A DNA stretch of 64,000 nucleotides, from NCBI GenBank assembly GCA_037179335.1, contig JAKZHN010000012.1, positions 1,116,001 through 1,180,000 of the forward strand, given 5' to 3'. Position numbers and translations under genes: made by a program. Position 1 is the stretch's first letter, and each line of letters opens with the position of its first letter. Source of the DNA: Cyclaneusma minus. Its lineage: Eukaryota > Ascomycota > Leotiomycetes > Marthamycetales > Marthamycetaceae. This document shows, in pieces, positions 10,552-21,514 of this stretch. Under the pieces are notes generated by a model, which was not told the DNA's origin, made no database searches, and saw only the letters and a program-made list of their open reading frames with translations.

Positions 10552-11924
10552 ATGGCGCCGAAGAGCAAATTGAAGCTTGCGCTTCTGGCCGATAAGGGCG
10601 TCGACTTGAAGAAGCAGAAGTTCTTGAAACAGGCGAAGCAGGCGACGAAGAAGAATGAGATGAAGAAGGGGAAGGGTGGGGACAAGGAGGAGGGTGATTG
10701 GGAGGATGTGGATGACGAGGAGAAGAAGGTGAATGGCGATGCTGATGAGGAGGAGGAGAGTGCGGATGAGGAAGAGGTCCAGCAGGTATGTTCGTGTTGT
10801 TTAATTCTGCGCTGCCACGACCACCGCGGCAATTCCTGCGTCCGGAAGCTAATTAACGGTTTGCGATACACAGATGAACATTTCGGCGATAGATGAGAGC
10901 GACAGCTCCGACGGCGACGACTTACAAGGCGAAAACGAGTTGTCAGAAGAGGAAGAGGATGATGAGGATGACGACGAAGATGACGAGGATATCCCCATAT
11001 CCGACCTTGAAGACCTCTCCGACACCGAAAAGGAAGACCTCATCCCACACCAACGCCTCACCATCAACAACACCACCGCGCTCACCTCCGCGCTCAAACG
11101 CATTTCCCTCCCTCTCTCCTCGCTGCCCTTTTCCGCCCACCAGTCCCTAACCTCCTCCGAACCCATCAAGATCGCCGACGTATCCGACGACCTGAACCGC
11201 GAACTCGCCTTCTATGCACAATCACTCGAAGCCGTGAAAGAAGGTCGCAAATTGCTGAAACAGGAGGGAGTGCCGTTTACAAGACCAACGGACTATTTTG
11301 CGGAGATGGTGAAGGCGGATGAGCATATGGAGAAGGTGAAGAGGAAGCTGGTGGAGGAGGCGGCGAGCAAGAAGGCGAGCGCGGAGGCGCGGAAACAGAG
11401 GGATTTGAAGAAGTTTGGGAAGCAGGTGCAGGTTGCTAAGTTGCAGGAGAGGGAGAAGGAGAAGAGGGAGACGTTGGAGAAGATTAAGAGTTTGAAGAGG
11501 AGTGAGTTTCCCGTTGGTGGGAGCCTTTGGGGGTCAAAGAGTGGAGTAATGGGTTGTTTGCTAATGCTGTGATTGTGCAGAGCGCGGAACTACAGACATC
11601 ACGAGCACGAATGAGCCAGATCTGTTCGACGTCGCACTCGACTCCGACGATGACCCGTCCGCGAAGAAGGGCAAGCCCAAATCTGCTGGCAAAGCAGATG
11701 GCGGTCGTAACCCAAAACGTGCGAAGAAGGATGCCAAGTTCGGACACGGTGGCAAGAAGCGCTTTTCTAAGAGCGGAGATGCGATGTCCAGTGCGGATAT
11801 GAGTGGGTTTGATGCCAAGGCTATGAAGGGTCGTGGTGGAGGTGGCGCGAGGGGCGGTAGGGGAGGCAAGAGAGGAGGTGCTGCCAAGAGGCCTGGAAAG
11901 GCGAGGAGACATGCTGCTGCTTGA
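10552..11924 (+). CDS. EBP2: rRNA-processing protein Ebp2
   Basis: Ebp2 acts in the nucleolus in 27S pre-rRNA processing and 60S subunit assembly. Three exons, 10552-10785, 10874-11501 and 11581-11924, give 401 residues; phases agree at both introns. An acidic N-terminal half (runs of Glu and Asp) precedes the conserved core, with LNRELAFYAQSLEAVKEG, PTDYFAEMVKADEHMEKV and a Lys/Arg-rich coiled coil. Exon 3 carries the family signature NPKRAKKDAKFGHGGKKRFS and a Gly/Arg-rich tail. This is the usual layout and length for fungal Ebp2. The next gene (UPRT) is convergent and 2.5 kb away across the repeat block. Confidence 0.93.
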
Positions 11925-12398
11925 GTGTGAGTAGCACTTCCCCAGAACCTGTCATTTCCCAGATGGTTTCAGAACTTGGGCATGCTCTTTGGCGTTGGTG
12001 TGTCTCTTTCGTTGTGCAGGCCCTATGCTTCGAGCTCAGGTCAGAAGTGGTCACCCTGTCCCGGATGGTCTCTACTGGTCTATGTTGTCATTATCATGAA
12101 CGATGACTGGAGAAGGCTTTGCGGAACAGAAGGTCGAGGTTGTTTGATCAGTACGGGTAGCTCAGAGGCAACGATGCCTATTATCGCATTGCTAGGCGTT
12201 CTGGATGCGTGGCTTGCAAGAGCTGTACTGAGATAGTTCAAGTCTACAGAAATAGACCTATCATCGAACAATACAGTCCGAGGCCCTTGCCAAAATCAAA
12301 TTTCATAATTTCCATAGCTCTGTACGCTGCTTGCTTGTCCTTCACCCGAGTACCCAAACGTCGCCGTGCGGGCTTCTTGAACCTCGTCCGGACGGACA
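11925..12398. other. Intergenic region after Ebp2
   Basis: 3' flank of Ebp2 with nothing recognisable except G+C-rich sequence (GTCCGGACGGAC) just before the first repeat element. Confidence 0.5.
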
Positions 12399-12486
12399 GT
12401 CGATGTGCAACAAACCTGACGCATGCTGGTTTGAAACGACCAGCCAGCCTATCATAGGATCTCTTCAGGTTTTGTTGCACATCGAC
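12399..12486. mobile_element. Small inverted-repeat element A (MITE-like)
   Basis: An 88-bp segment begins with GTCGATGTGCAACAAA and ends with TTTTGTTGCACATCGAC, its reverse complement. Inside is a GACCAGCCAGCC segment also found, inverted and diverged, in element B. It has no coding capacity. No clear target-site duplication is visible, so its mobility is an inference from the terminal repeats and from further copies of the same ends elsewhere. Confidence 0.55.
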
Positions 12487-12526
12487 TTTTCCCCGGACGC
12501 TCGTCCGCCTGCCCGTCCGGGCGGGC

Positions 12527-12605
12527 GTCGATGTGCAACAAAACTCAAGATGATAGATACTGAACCGGCTGGCCTTTTAGAACCGAAGTTTTGTTGCACA
12601 TCGAC
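12527..12605. mobile_element. Small inverted-repeat element B (MITE-like)
   Basis: A 79-bp segment is bounded by the same 17-bp inverted repeats as element A, 40 bp away. Its interior (GGCTGGCC on the + strand) matches element A in the opposite orientation. Its right end is also the start of the 317-bp tandem array. Confidence 0.55.
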
Positions 12606-13880
12606 GGCGCGCGGTTGAAACAGTCGATTTTGAAAATTGATCTCTGGGATTTTTAAATAGGATAGTTTAATAGAGCTGGAAATTCTGCGCAAATTGATCT
12701 ATAACACGCCTGGGTTTGGTTATCAGGAGCTTGTATATAACCGATGTAAAAAGTGAGATGTTTTTTAATATAGTTGCGCTATAATGATTCTGCACTTACA
12801 AGTGTTCCGGAACGGCAGACTGCTGTGGAGTGACAGAGAACCACTCGCTTGACACAGGCGGAGAAAAGGTGGCCCAGGGGGGTCACGTGGCTTGGCTCCT
12901 CGAGGTTTTGTTGCACGTCGACCGAGGAGAGTGTGATATTTGAAATTTGATGATGAAGGCTTGAAAATAATATAGTCTGGTAGAGCTGGAGATTTGACAC
13001 AATTTGATGTATAACACGCCTGGGTTTAGAGGTCGGGGGGCTCGATATAGCTGTTTTAAAATGAGACGCTGCTTAGGTGAACTATGGATATAGCATTTTA
13101 TAGCGAGAACTAGTGAGTGCGGTGGAATGACAGAGAGCAACTTACTTGAGAACCACTTGACGCAGACGGAGAAACCTTGGTCCAGTGGGATCACATGATC
13201 TTTATTCTTTGAGCCTCCCAGGTTTTGTTGCACGTCGAATAAGGGATAGAAAAAGTGAAAAATGAAATTTGATGGTAGAGGCTTACAAATGGTATAATCT
13301 GATAGAGCTGAGAATTCTACACAAATTGATGTGTAACACGCCTAGGCTCGGGCATTAGGAGCTTGTATAAAACCAGGTCAAAAAAATCCAGTCTAGCTAA
13401 ATGACAACTGCAACTGAAACATAGGCGGATGCTTGTTGGGGAGTGACAGAGTGATACTAACTCGACAGAGAACTACTCGCTTGACAGTGGATCACTAACC
13501 CGGCAGAGCATTAATGCTTGAGCCGCTTGGGTCACATGACCATCGACCCCTAAGCCTCGAGGTTTTGTTGCACGTCGACCGAGAAAAAGTGGTATTTGAA
13601 ATTGTTGGAATATAATAATGGTCAGTCAGTTGGGGATACCGATTTTGTTGCTAATAGAAATTGGATGTTCAAGACTTGGAAATAATATAGTCTGATAGAG
13701 ACAGAAATTTCACATAAATTGATGTATAACACGGCCAGGGGCTCGTATAATAGCCAATTTTGTTAGACACGGTTTTTTTTAAGCAGCTGGGCTTTATAAC
13801 TCTAGCGGCCTTGGCTGTGTATGGAAACTCTGGGACGACAGGGGATTATGAGACGACAGAGAACTCGGAGATGACAGAGA
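12589..13880. repeat. Four-unit diverged tandem array, period about 317 bp
   Basis: TTTTGTTGCAC(A/G)TCGA occurs at 12589, 12906, 13223 and 13563, spaced 317, 317 and 340 bp. Each unit continues with shared blocks: a TAGAGCTG-containing block, TGTATAACACGCCTGGG (12701, 13011, 13333 and 13726 regions), and, in the first three, a TGACAGAGAAC...CTTGAC block before the next unit. The units differ by many substitutions and small indels. No protein frame is conserved between units, so this is non-coding repeat DNA. Confidence 0.8.
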
Positions 13881-14010
13881 ACTATTGACCATTTCGGGTA
13901 TAAAGGAACCAACCACATGAATGGCCTTACATGAAGTAAGGCTTTTTGCTTGCTTCTCCCTCTCCAGAGACTCCCTCTCCCTTCCCCAGCGCCCTGCTTC
14001 GCCCGGTCCG

Positions 14011-14180
14011 GACACATCGACTTGCAACAAACTCTCACCCTCGCTTCCCAGCTCCCTGCTTCACCCCGGTCCGGACACATCAACTTGCAACAAAGCTCGC
14101 CCTCTCCCTCTCTCCGGCCCCGCATCCATACCCCGCGCATCGATGTGCAACAAAATTTCCATCTTTGTTGCACCTAGACC
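14011..14180. repeat. Cluster of variant GTCGATGTGCAACAAAA motifs
   Basis: GGTCCGGACACATC followed by (G/A)ACTTGCAACAAA occurs twice as a direct repeat (around 14006 and 14070). A consensus copy follows at 14139-14155, and a reversed partial copy at about 14164. Flanks are C/T-rich. Confidence 0.7.
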
Positions 14181-14459
14181 GAAGGCCAGCTTCACATTTC
14201 CGAGGTACAAGGTCAGCGCCACTGGCTTTGCGGAAGGACTTCGAGACTGCGCTAACTTCAAACTTTCGGGATGCAGGATCTCCAGGGATCTCAGATCTGT
14301 GTAGGCCAAAGAGCAGTAGAATCTTCCGGTAATTTGTCTAGCGTGTCTGTTCTTGCGAACATACCATTCATCTATTCACAACCTCAACCACACCAAAGTC
14401 TTCCCCCTTTCCATTTCCAGTCTCTCTGATTCCAATCTCCTATCCCCCAATAACCGAAC

Positions 14460-15325
14460 TTATTTCCCAATAGTCAAAAACAACCTATCCCCCACATCCC
14501 CCAAGCCCGGCCTAATCATCCCCCTCTCATCAACCTCCTCATCCACGCCCCCAACCCAAACTTCCGTCCCCTCCGGCCACTCCGTTGCCGCTCTTTCCAC
14601 GCCCACCTTAGCTCCCAAAACACTGATCACTATAACCCGTTGCACGCCCCATTCGCGCAGGGTTTGGATGGCTGCGGCGCAGGTTCCGCCGGTGGCGATT
14701 ACCGGGTCGAGGATGATTGCTAGTTCGGAGGCGGTGCGGGAAGATGGAGTGGAAGGGTTGGAAGAGGCGCCGGGGGGCGTGATGGCGTGGTAGGGGAGGT
14801 TGTTGTAGTATTCGACGGGCTCGAGGGTGGTGGGTTCGCGGTAGAGGCCGAGGTGGTGGACGGGGACGGGGTGGGGCAGGAGGGTTTGGATTGCTGTTGG
14901 GGGTCAGCTTTCTGGGGTTTGTGAATTTTTGGTGTTGGACGGGAGGTTGAAGGGTGAGGGCGAAAGGGGGAATGATTACCATCAAGCATGCCGAGGCCGG
15001 AGCGCAGGATGGGAATTAGGGAGATGGTGGAGGGGGCAATGGTGGTGGTGGTGAATTCATAGCCTATAGGGGTTTTGGCCTAGAAATAGAACTAGAGGTT
15101 AGCGGGTTGGGTATTGAGGGGGTTATCTGAGGATAGGACGCGTACGGTTGGGCCGGATTTGGTGACCAGACCAGCTTGGGTGGCTTCACAGCCGACAATA
15201 GTAGCGATCTCGTGGACGAGTGCTTTAGTTTCACGGGCATTGGTCGTGGCTTCGCGTAGCTGGGAGAGCTTTGCTTGAAGACATGGATGGGTTGAGACGT
15301 GGACGTTGGATGGTAAGGAGGCCAT
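14460..15325 (-). CDS. FUR1: Uracil phosphoribosyltransferase
   Basis: Makes UMP from uracil and PRPP in pyrimidine salvage (cytosolic); it is also the step that activates fluoropyrimidines. Exons on the - strand are 15325-15146, 15079-14980 and 14893-14460. Phases agree and give 237 residues, normal for fungi. The N-terminus has NVHVSTHPCLQAKLSQLR and the core has GYEFTTTTIAPSTISLIPIL with RSGLGML. The PRPP loop is ILDPVIATGGTCAAAI, and the C-terminus has PGLGDVGDRLF. The ATG at 15325 was chosen because it starts MASLPSNVHV right before the conserved part. The gene is divergent from the fluoride exporter with 436 bp between starts, which may be a shared promoter. Confidence 0.95.
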
Positions 15326-15761
15326 GATGACGTTCAATCTGGGAGGGGGGTTTCAGAGAGTCTTGACAGGAAGGATGGGTTTCAATGGAGGTTTGTTTTC
15401 ACAATTGGATCAGGAAAGAGTATATCAATACAAGTATATAAGTCAAGCCGACCCAAGTTTCATCCAGGAATTCCTCTGGAGGTGCAGCAGAAGATGAACA
15501 GCTGTCCATTCCTGCTCTTGTTGGCTGTCGTCGACCTCCGCCGTACCCCGCGATGAGAGCTCCACCACCGTTGAAGCTCCGGTCCCCACCGGGGCCGATA
15601 AGCTCCTTATCGCGCACAGGCCTCCTATCTCCGTGTTTTTTCGAGCTTTCCGAGATACCCGCAACATCCGACAACGTCAACGTCCTAAATTTTAATCAAT
15701 GCCACGAACCGCGTCAGCCAGCCATCCGATGTTTGGCTGATCTTCTGCTCTCTGCCCGGCC
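15326..15761. promoter_or_regulatory. Divergent promoter between UPRT and FEX
   Basis: The 436 bp between the two start codons holds both leaders. A TATATA-like stretch near 15420-15440 is the only core element I can point to. Co-regulation is possible but not shown. Confidence 0.4.
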
Positions 15762-17351
15762 ATGGGCTCAGCAGCTGGTGACGACGACCATGCTTACGAT
15801 GTTCCCGATGCCTACCAGAACCTCGACGAAACTGCCGATCCTGCTCCCGTTCAACGACACAATCCTCGCGTCCACGAAGAGATAAGCCCGAGTGGAGTAG
15901 ATTCGAGTTTGTCAACTCGGGGAACATGGCAAACAGCCCTTGGCGAAAATGAGGGAAACCAGCAGAATGCGCCACACATCTCGGACTCGAACGACGAAGA
16001 TAATGTTCCGGACAGCTACGCGAATCTCGACGAACTGGCCGATGCTTCCCCAGCGCAAAACCCCGGCGAGGATGCTGTATACACGCGCTCGACATTAGAA
16101 GGTGAGCGACGAGGGGAACGGGAATACGAGAAAGAGGAAAGAGAGTCGGAGAGTAGAGCTGGGAGCGGGAAAGATACGAAAGATGCGAAACCGCCGGGCA
16201 AGCATGCGGCCTCTCATCTCGCAACCCGTTTATACACAATTTCATATTTGATTCTATTCTCTTTCCTTGGTACATTAGCCCGCCTAGGCCTGCAGGCCAT
16301 CACCTTCTATCCAGGAGCTCCTGTTGCCTTCAGTGTATTATGGGCCAATTTCAGCGGCAGTCTGTTTATGGGCTTTCTCTCAGAAGACCGCATGCTATTC
16401 CGTCACGAATGGGGCACACCCAAATATGACCAGCTTTTAAAGAAAGCTCGACAAAAGGGCGACGAGGAACATGTTCAGGTTTCTAACCACAAAATCGATC
16501 TCGCGGCCGCCAAAAAGGAGCACGCGGCGACCAAAAAGACCATCCCCCTTTACATCGGACTCGCGACCGGCTTCTGCGGCTCCTTTACCTCCTTCTCCTC
16601 TTTCATCCGCGACGTTTACCTGGCGCTCTCGAACAACCTACCCACGCCGCTCTCCCACCCTGCTGATTACCAAATCGCCACTTCAACAACATCGACCGTG
16701 CATCGCAACGGAGGCTATTCTTTCATGGCTCTTATAGCCGTCATCCTAGTCACCGTATCCGTTTGTCTAGCCGCTCTCCAGCTCGGCGCCCACATCGCCA
16801 TCCTCCTCGAGCCCCTGACTCCGTCCCTCCCCTTCCGCCTCACGCGCCGAATCCTCGATCCCCTTGCCCTTTTCCTCGCCTGGGGCTGCTGGCTCGGCGC
16901 CATCCTACTCGCCATCTTCCCACCCGACCGTCACAGCGGGGGCACCGAAATCTGGCGCGGCCGTGCCGTATTCGCACTCGTCTTTGCGCCGCTCGGTTGC
17001 CTAGGCCGCTTCTACGCTTCTCTATACCTAAATTCCAAGATCCCGAGCTTTCCACTCGGGACGTTTGTGGTTAATGTTTTTGGGACCGCGGTGTTGGGCA
17101 TGGCGTGGGATTTGCAGCATGTGCCGCTTGGGGGAGTGGTGGGGTGTCAAGTGCTGCAGGGGATCGAGGATGGGTTTTGTGGATGCTTGACGACGGTTAG
17201 TACGTGGGTTAGTGAACTGACTGCGTTGAGGAGGAGTCATGCGTATAAATACGGGGCGGCGAGTGTAGGTGTGGCGTTGGCGGTGCTGGTTGTTATTATA
17301 GGTGGTTTGAGGTGGACGGATGGGTTCGCGGGGAATCAGTGTACGCACTGA
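15762..17351 (+). CDS. FEX1: Fluoride export protein, two fused CrcB/FEX domains
   Basis: FEX proteins export fluoride across the plasma membrane. A single exon encodes 529 residues. Residues 1-150 form a charged cytosolic tail with two copies of a VPD(A/S)Y(Q/A)NLDE(T/L)AD motif (about 14-27 and 82-95). The first CrcB domain has GTLARLGLQ, WANFSGSLFMGFLSE and GFCGSFTSFSSF. The second has GCLGRFYASLYLN, NVFGTAVLGM and GFCGCLTTVSTW. The conserved Asn, the Gly-rich turns and the Ser/Thr-Phe/Val-Ser signatures are kept in both halves, as in eukaryotic FEX with its pseudo-dimer layout. About nine hydrophobic helices can be seen. The N-tail is longer than in yeast FEX1. Confidence 0.94.
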   Translation: MGSAAGDDDHAYDVPDAYQNLDETADPAPVQRHNPRVHEEISPSGVDSSLSTRGTWQTALGENEGNQQNAPHISDSNDEDNVPDSYANLDELADASPAQNPGEDAVYTRSTLEGERRGEREYEKEERESESRAGSGKDTKDAKPPGKHAASHLATRLYTISYLILFSFLGTLARLGLQAITFYPGAPVAFSVLWANFSGSLFMGFLSEDRMLFRHEWGTPKYDQLLKKARQKGDEEHVQVSNHKIDLAAAKKEHAATKKTIPLYIGLATGFCGSFTSFSSFIRDVYLALSNNLPTPLSHPADYQIATSTTSTVHRNGGYSFMALIAVILVTVSVCLAALQLGAHIAILLEPLTPSLPFRLTRRILDPLALFLAWGCWLGAILLAIFPPDRHSGGTEIWRGRAVFALVFAPLGCLGRFYASLYLNSKIPSFPLGTFVVNVFGTAVLGMAWDLQHVPLGGVVGCQVLQGIEDGFCGCLTTVSTWVSELTALRRSHAYKYGAASVGVALAVLVVIIGGLRWTDGFAGNQCTH

Positions 17352-18028
17352 AAATCAAATTGACTTGGTTGGATATTTGAACAGCGGATACTAGCGTTCA
17401 TAGTAATGTATGATTTTGATGAAGGGCCTGGGCCTGCAGATTTGACTTCATGATCTCGTATACTGGGAGCTCTCTTTGGCGCAAACGGATGATTGGATCC
17501 AGCTCCTGACCATCAAGCGAAGCCCGGATTCTCAGTTGGGACGTGGATTGAACGTCTGCATCCTCTCCTGTCCCCTTGGAAAGTGAGCGTATGATCCCAA
17601 TACTCACCATCCAGCACTCTCAATCGCGAACTGGACCGAGGTGGTATGTGGAATGCTGCGCGTTTCAAATTTCACTGTGTTGGTGTTCTTTGTCTCAGTC
17701 ACTCGTCCGAGATCAAGTCGCATGGCGATAATGGACTGTCGCCTTCCTTCGTGGTCACAGACACTTCCTTTCTTGTTGATAGAGACAAAGACAATGGAAC
17801 AATGTCTTTGTGACAAAGAAACATGCGGCGCCGACTCTGAACAACGACCATACAACACGAGATGGACTGCATAAAAGGATTCCACCGCCCAGTCAAGATT
17901 CGATATCCAAAACCCCAAAGAAGGACTGGCTCCATCAACACACCAATCTTCGAATTGCAAAGATCTTCAAGATAAGTTCCTTACAAAGTATTTCTGAATC
18001 CAAACCCGATCTCACTAAAACATCTAAC
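17352..18028. other. Intergenic region
   Basis: 3' flank of FEX and promoter/leader of the next gene. The frame of the next gene stays open upstream to 17810 but without an ATG. Confidence 0.45.
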
Positions 18029-19294
18029 ATGTCTACTCACTCAGAAGCAATCTCTGAAGAGATTCTCCGCGCAGAAGCCCGTCGAGTAACCCGACTTGAA
18101 AGCCTTCGAGAAGCAATGCGGCTGACCGGCTTCCCCACCCTCGCCGATAGAGAAGCACTGGGACTCACCCGCACCCCTACCCCCGGCGAAAGAGAAGCGC
18201 TCAAGCCCTTGCTCGCACAAAGAGCAGCTCAGGAGAAAAAGGAGGCTCAAGCCAAGAAAGAAGCCCAAGGTGGAAAGGAGTCTCAACAACAAAATGAGGC
18301 TCAAGAAAAAGCAGCCCAGCATCTTCGAGAAGCTCGCCAGCGCGCCGACCTGGAGCACCTGGCCCAAACAATCGAAGAAGAGTCTCGACAAGCCTCCAGA
18401 GCACCAATCTCTGCTGCAGAGAAAGAAACTGACGATCTAAGGAAGCTTCTGGAGAGGGAAGCGCGCGTGCAGGAATGGCTTGTCAAATTGCCCCCCTCAC
18501 CCCCGTCCCCTAACGCTGACTCTAGACCTAACACTGCTGACAGCGCAGCGTCCTCGAGCAGCACCTCCCTGGCACCAATCCGCTCCAGCATAGCTCAGCC
18601 GCCGGTAGTACGCGTCCGACCCAGTGCTCCCATGCCCGCCGCTGGTGTGATCGCAGATGCTCAGGAGCAGGCCGTCTGCACAGCTCCTCAAATCCCGCAA
18701 CCCCGTTACTCCCCCTACGCCCCAGACATCGACGACTTCATCCTTGACACCACCTCCCCCTGGCTCCCCTGTCTCTTTCCCCGTCCTGACGACTACCCAC
18801 TCGGCCCCCGCTTTCGTACTCCTCGTTGCGTCAAAGGTTGCTGCCCCTCCTACCGCACCATCAAGCACCAGATCCAAAACGAGCTCGAAGAACTGCAAGA
18901 ATTCGAAATCGACCTCTGGGACGCCATAATCTCCATTTCCGCCTCCGCTCGCCAAGGACCCTCTCCCCTCGTCACAGCAATCCAACGCACACGCGACGGC
19001 ATCAACAGCAAGCCCTGCATCTACAAGAGTAGACACGAGGTTGTTGGTCGGTTTGAACAAGAGGCTGAGATTGCTACTTGGCTGTGTCAGGAGAATGATG
19101 GGGGCGTGGGGGAAGAGGAGAGGGAGTTGATGAGGAGGTTTATGACGTGTGAGCTTTATATTATTCAGAATGTGAAGTTTGGAGAGGAGTTTGGGCTGGA
19201 GATGGGGGAGTGGAGAGAGAGGTGGTTGGATCCGGAGAGTTTGCCGCTTTGTTTGGCGGAGAGGAGGGGTGGGGGGTTCTTTTTTGATGATTAG
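18029..19294 (+). CDS. Unknown coiled-coil protein
   Basis: One exon gives 421 residues from the only in-frame ATG (18029). I do not recognise the family. Residues about 60-155 are Ala/Glu/Lys/Gln-rich with heptad spacing and should form a coiled coil. Residues 160-240 are Pro/Ser-rich. The C-terminal half (from about 240) looks globular, with DDFILDTTSPWLPCLFPRPD, a Cys-containing RCVKGCCPSYRTIKHQI and an acidic helix. It ends in a Gly/Phe/Asp tail (GGGFFFDD). Probably specific to this lineage. Confidence 0.7.
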   Translation: MSTHSEAISEEILRAEARRVTRLESLREAMRLTGFPTLADREALGLTRTPTPGEREALKPLLAQRAAQEKKEAQAKKEAQGGKESQQQNEAQEKAAQHLREARQRADLEHLAQTIEEESRQASRAPISAAEKETDDLRKLLEREARVQEWLVKLPPSPPSPNADSRPNTADSAASSSSTSLAPIRSSIAQPPVVRVRPSAPMPAAGVIADAQEQAVCTAPQIPQPRYSPYAPDIDDFILDTTSPWLPCLFPRPDDYPLGPRFRTPRCVKGCCPSYRTIKHQIQNELEELQEFEIDLWDAIISISASARQGPSPLVTAIQRTRDGINSKPCIYKSRHEVVGRFEQEAEIATWLCQENDGGVGEEERELMRRFMTCELYIIQNVKFGEEFGLEMGEWRERWLDPESLPLCLAERRGGGFFFDD

Positions 19295-19986
19295 CTGGTT
19301 CTAATCAAGGTGGCTGTTCTCTTCTGTGTTTTTTCTCTCTCTTTTGAAGACTTCAATCTTCTCTCTGGTGGGAAGACAGGGGTTCTGGTAGGTTCTGGTA
19401 GGTTCTGGTAGGTGGATATTCTGTCTTTCTGCATACTGCTTGAGAACAAGGATTCTCAAGTATCCCGAATGATATAACTTTTTTTCTTTCGATTTTCCCG
19501 ATTCTCAAACTGCTTGATGATTCTTGTCGCAATGATAATTTCTCTTCCTGTAAACTTGTACCTTACAAAAACGAGACACTGAACTCATTCTGAGTTTTGA
19601 CACGATTAGTGAACTCCAGTGAACTAAATATAAACTACCACTTACATGACATAGCTTCTTCAAGATGCTATTTAGTATTTCGAAACAATCCCAGTGCTTG
19701 CCAAACTTTGCTGTGACTTACGTGTCACGTGACTACACATGCGGGGTGCCGACAGGGTCCAAGCCGGCTCGCGACGTGTTGTTTTCTCAGGTTTCTCAGT
19801 TAGGCAACTCGTTGACCTGTTACCTGAGCAACTTATCAACCTGTTAGTTATTTGGAAATCAAAGTCCATCAAGCATCCACCGTCCATTGAGTAGTTTCAT
19901 TCACCCTCGTCGTCTGCCAATCACCATACAGTACTCGGAGATTCGGAGACTCCAAAACTCAAAGTACGGAACCAGTTGTTTCCACA
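19295..19986. other. Intergenic region with 10-bp triplet repeat
   Basis: Three tandem copies of GGTTCTGGTA lie at about 19381-19412, just after the upstream gene. No gene is seen in the rest. Confidence 0.6.
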
Positions 19987-21514
19987 ATGAATCACCAATA
20001 TTATGATCAACGAATGGACTTCGTCAAGTCGATTCTTCAGCTGAACAATCTCGAGGTATTCTCTCATTCCCACCATTCCATGTAAGTCATGTTAACCAAC
20101 AACAAATCAGGCTAAAAGCATCGAAACTGTTGAGTATAACAAGAACAGCCCGTTCCCCTACAACAGCTTCATCTACCAAATCACCCTCGCGACCCCAACA
20201 CCCACTGCTCAAAACCTCCAATCATCATCTTCCCAACCGGACAAACTCCAGCCAGGCACCCAGGCACTCCCAGCAGGTACATCATCTCTGATCGTTAGAC
20301 TCGCAAACCACGATACAGGCACCGGCCTGAACAACACCAATCGCGTGGAAAATGGAGTCGCCTTTGCAAGCCTCGTTCGACAGGCTCTAGCAGAGTCTAA
20401 ATACAGTCATATTGTACCGGATGTCTATGCCTGGGCTAGCACATCTACTGGTCAGGGTTTCAGCATCATGCAATACATGCCTGGAACCATGCCGTATAGT
20501 AGATTCAATGTCTTCACGCTGCAAGATAAAGCGGTCGTGCTTGGACAGATGGCCGAGATTCTCGCCCTACTCCAGAAATTCAAACTTCCAAGAACGATTG
20601 AGAAGTTCGGTGGATTGACGTTTGACGATCATGGGGAGATTGTTAGTGCGCAGATGACGCTGTTCGCGGGAGAGCTTTGCAAGACTTACAGAGAGTTGAT
20701 CAGGAGAGTGTTTGAAGTGAAGCTGAAAGAGGCGGATGAGAACCCCGTGATGCGGGGCTGGAGAGAAAATAGCGTGAGGGAGAGGCTTGTCGATCTCATG
20801 GATCACGGGCTCAATGAGCTGTTCAGAGATTATGATGTTCCATATGCCAGGAAAGTTCTGGTTCACGATGACCTAAGTGAGAGTGAGTCCCATCTCTTGC
20901 TAATTGCCAATACTTTTTCCACTTGAAGTTGAAAATGTCACGATAGTTAGAATTTTTGTGTTCTCCGCTTTAAAGCTGGGACATCCCTATCTTCATTCTT
21001 ACATTTGGCAAAGCTCTAACGCAGATATGTTCCAGCAACGGGGAACCTCCTCTTCAACCCCGCCACCCTCCAAGTGACAGCCCTCCTAGACTTCGACTTC
21101 TCCTTCATCGGCACCGTGGCCGATGAGTACACCGGATCTTCCTTCTGCGACATGCCAGGCGGTCATCTTCCAGACCCCAACAGCAGCCCATCCGAACTTC
21201 ATCTCCGCAAAGCGATGCTTACTGGTTTCCCAACCACTGTCCCAGATGGCGGTGCAGATGACGCGGAAATCAATTGGGATTTAGCGAAATCATGGAATAA
21301 TGAGCTTGAGAGGGCCAGAGCGGCTAGATACGATACCATCCCTCATTTTGAGGAGATTGCGGATGTTTACTGGCTGATGGACAAGGTTAGTCCGTTTGAG
21401 TTGGATAGTGCGATCATGAGGGGGTGGAAGATCCCTGAGCAGCTGGAAGAGGCTAGGGAGGAGACGGAGAGGTCGATTGTGAGGTTTTTGGACCAGCACA
21501 GGGCTGGGAAATAA
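19987..21514 (+). CDS. Aminoglycoside phosphotransferase (APH)-type kinase-like protein
   Basis: Three exons, 19987-20055, 20111-20882 and 21036-21514, with matching phases give 439 residues. The C-lobe has the APH layout: LVHDDLS at about residue 272-279 for the catalytic loop, NLLFNP for the metal-binding Asn, and LLDFDFSF at about 298-305 for the metal-binding Asp. An N-lobe segment SSLIVRLAN precedes a hinge-like SIMQYMPG. Fungi carry many such APH-fold proteins of unknown substrate, so I would not name the substrate; antibiotic resistance is not implied. The second intron (153 nt) is long and falls inside the catalytic region, between the HDD and NLL motifs. Confidence 0.82.

Noticed and set aside
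13802..14173. 123-residue - strand frame through the repeat cluster
   Set aside because: The frame is made of repeated non-coding motifs and changes frame between repeat copies.
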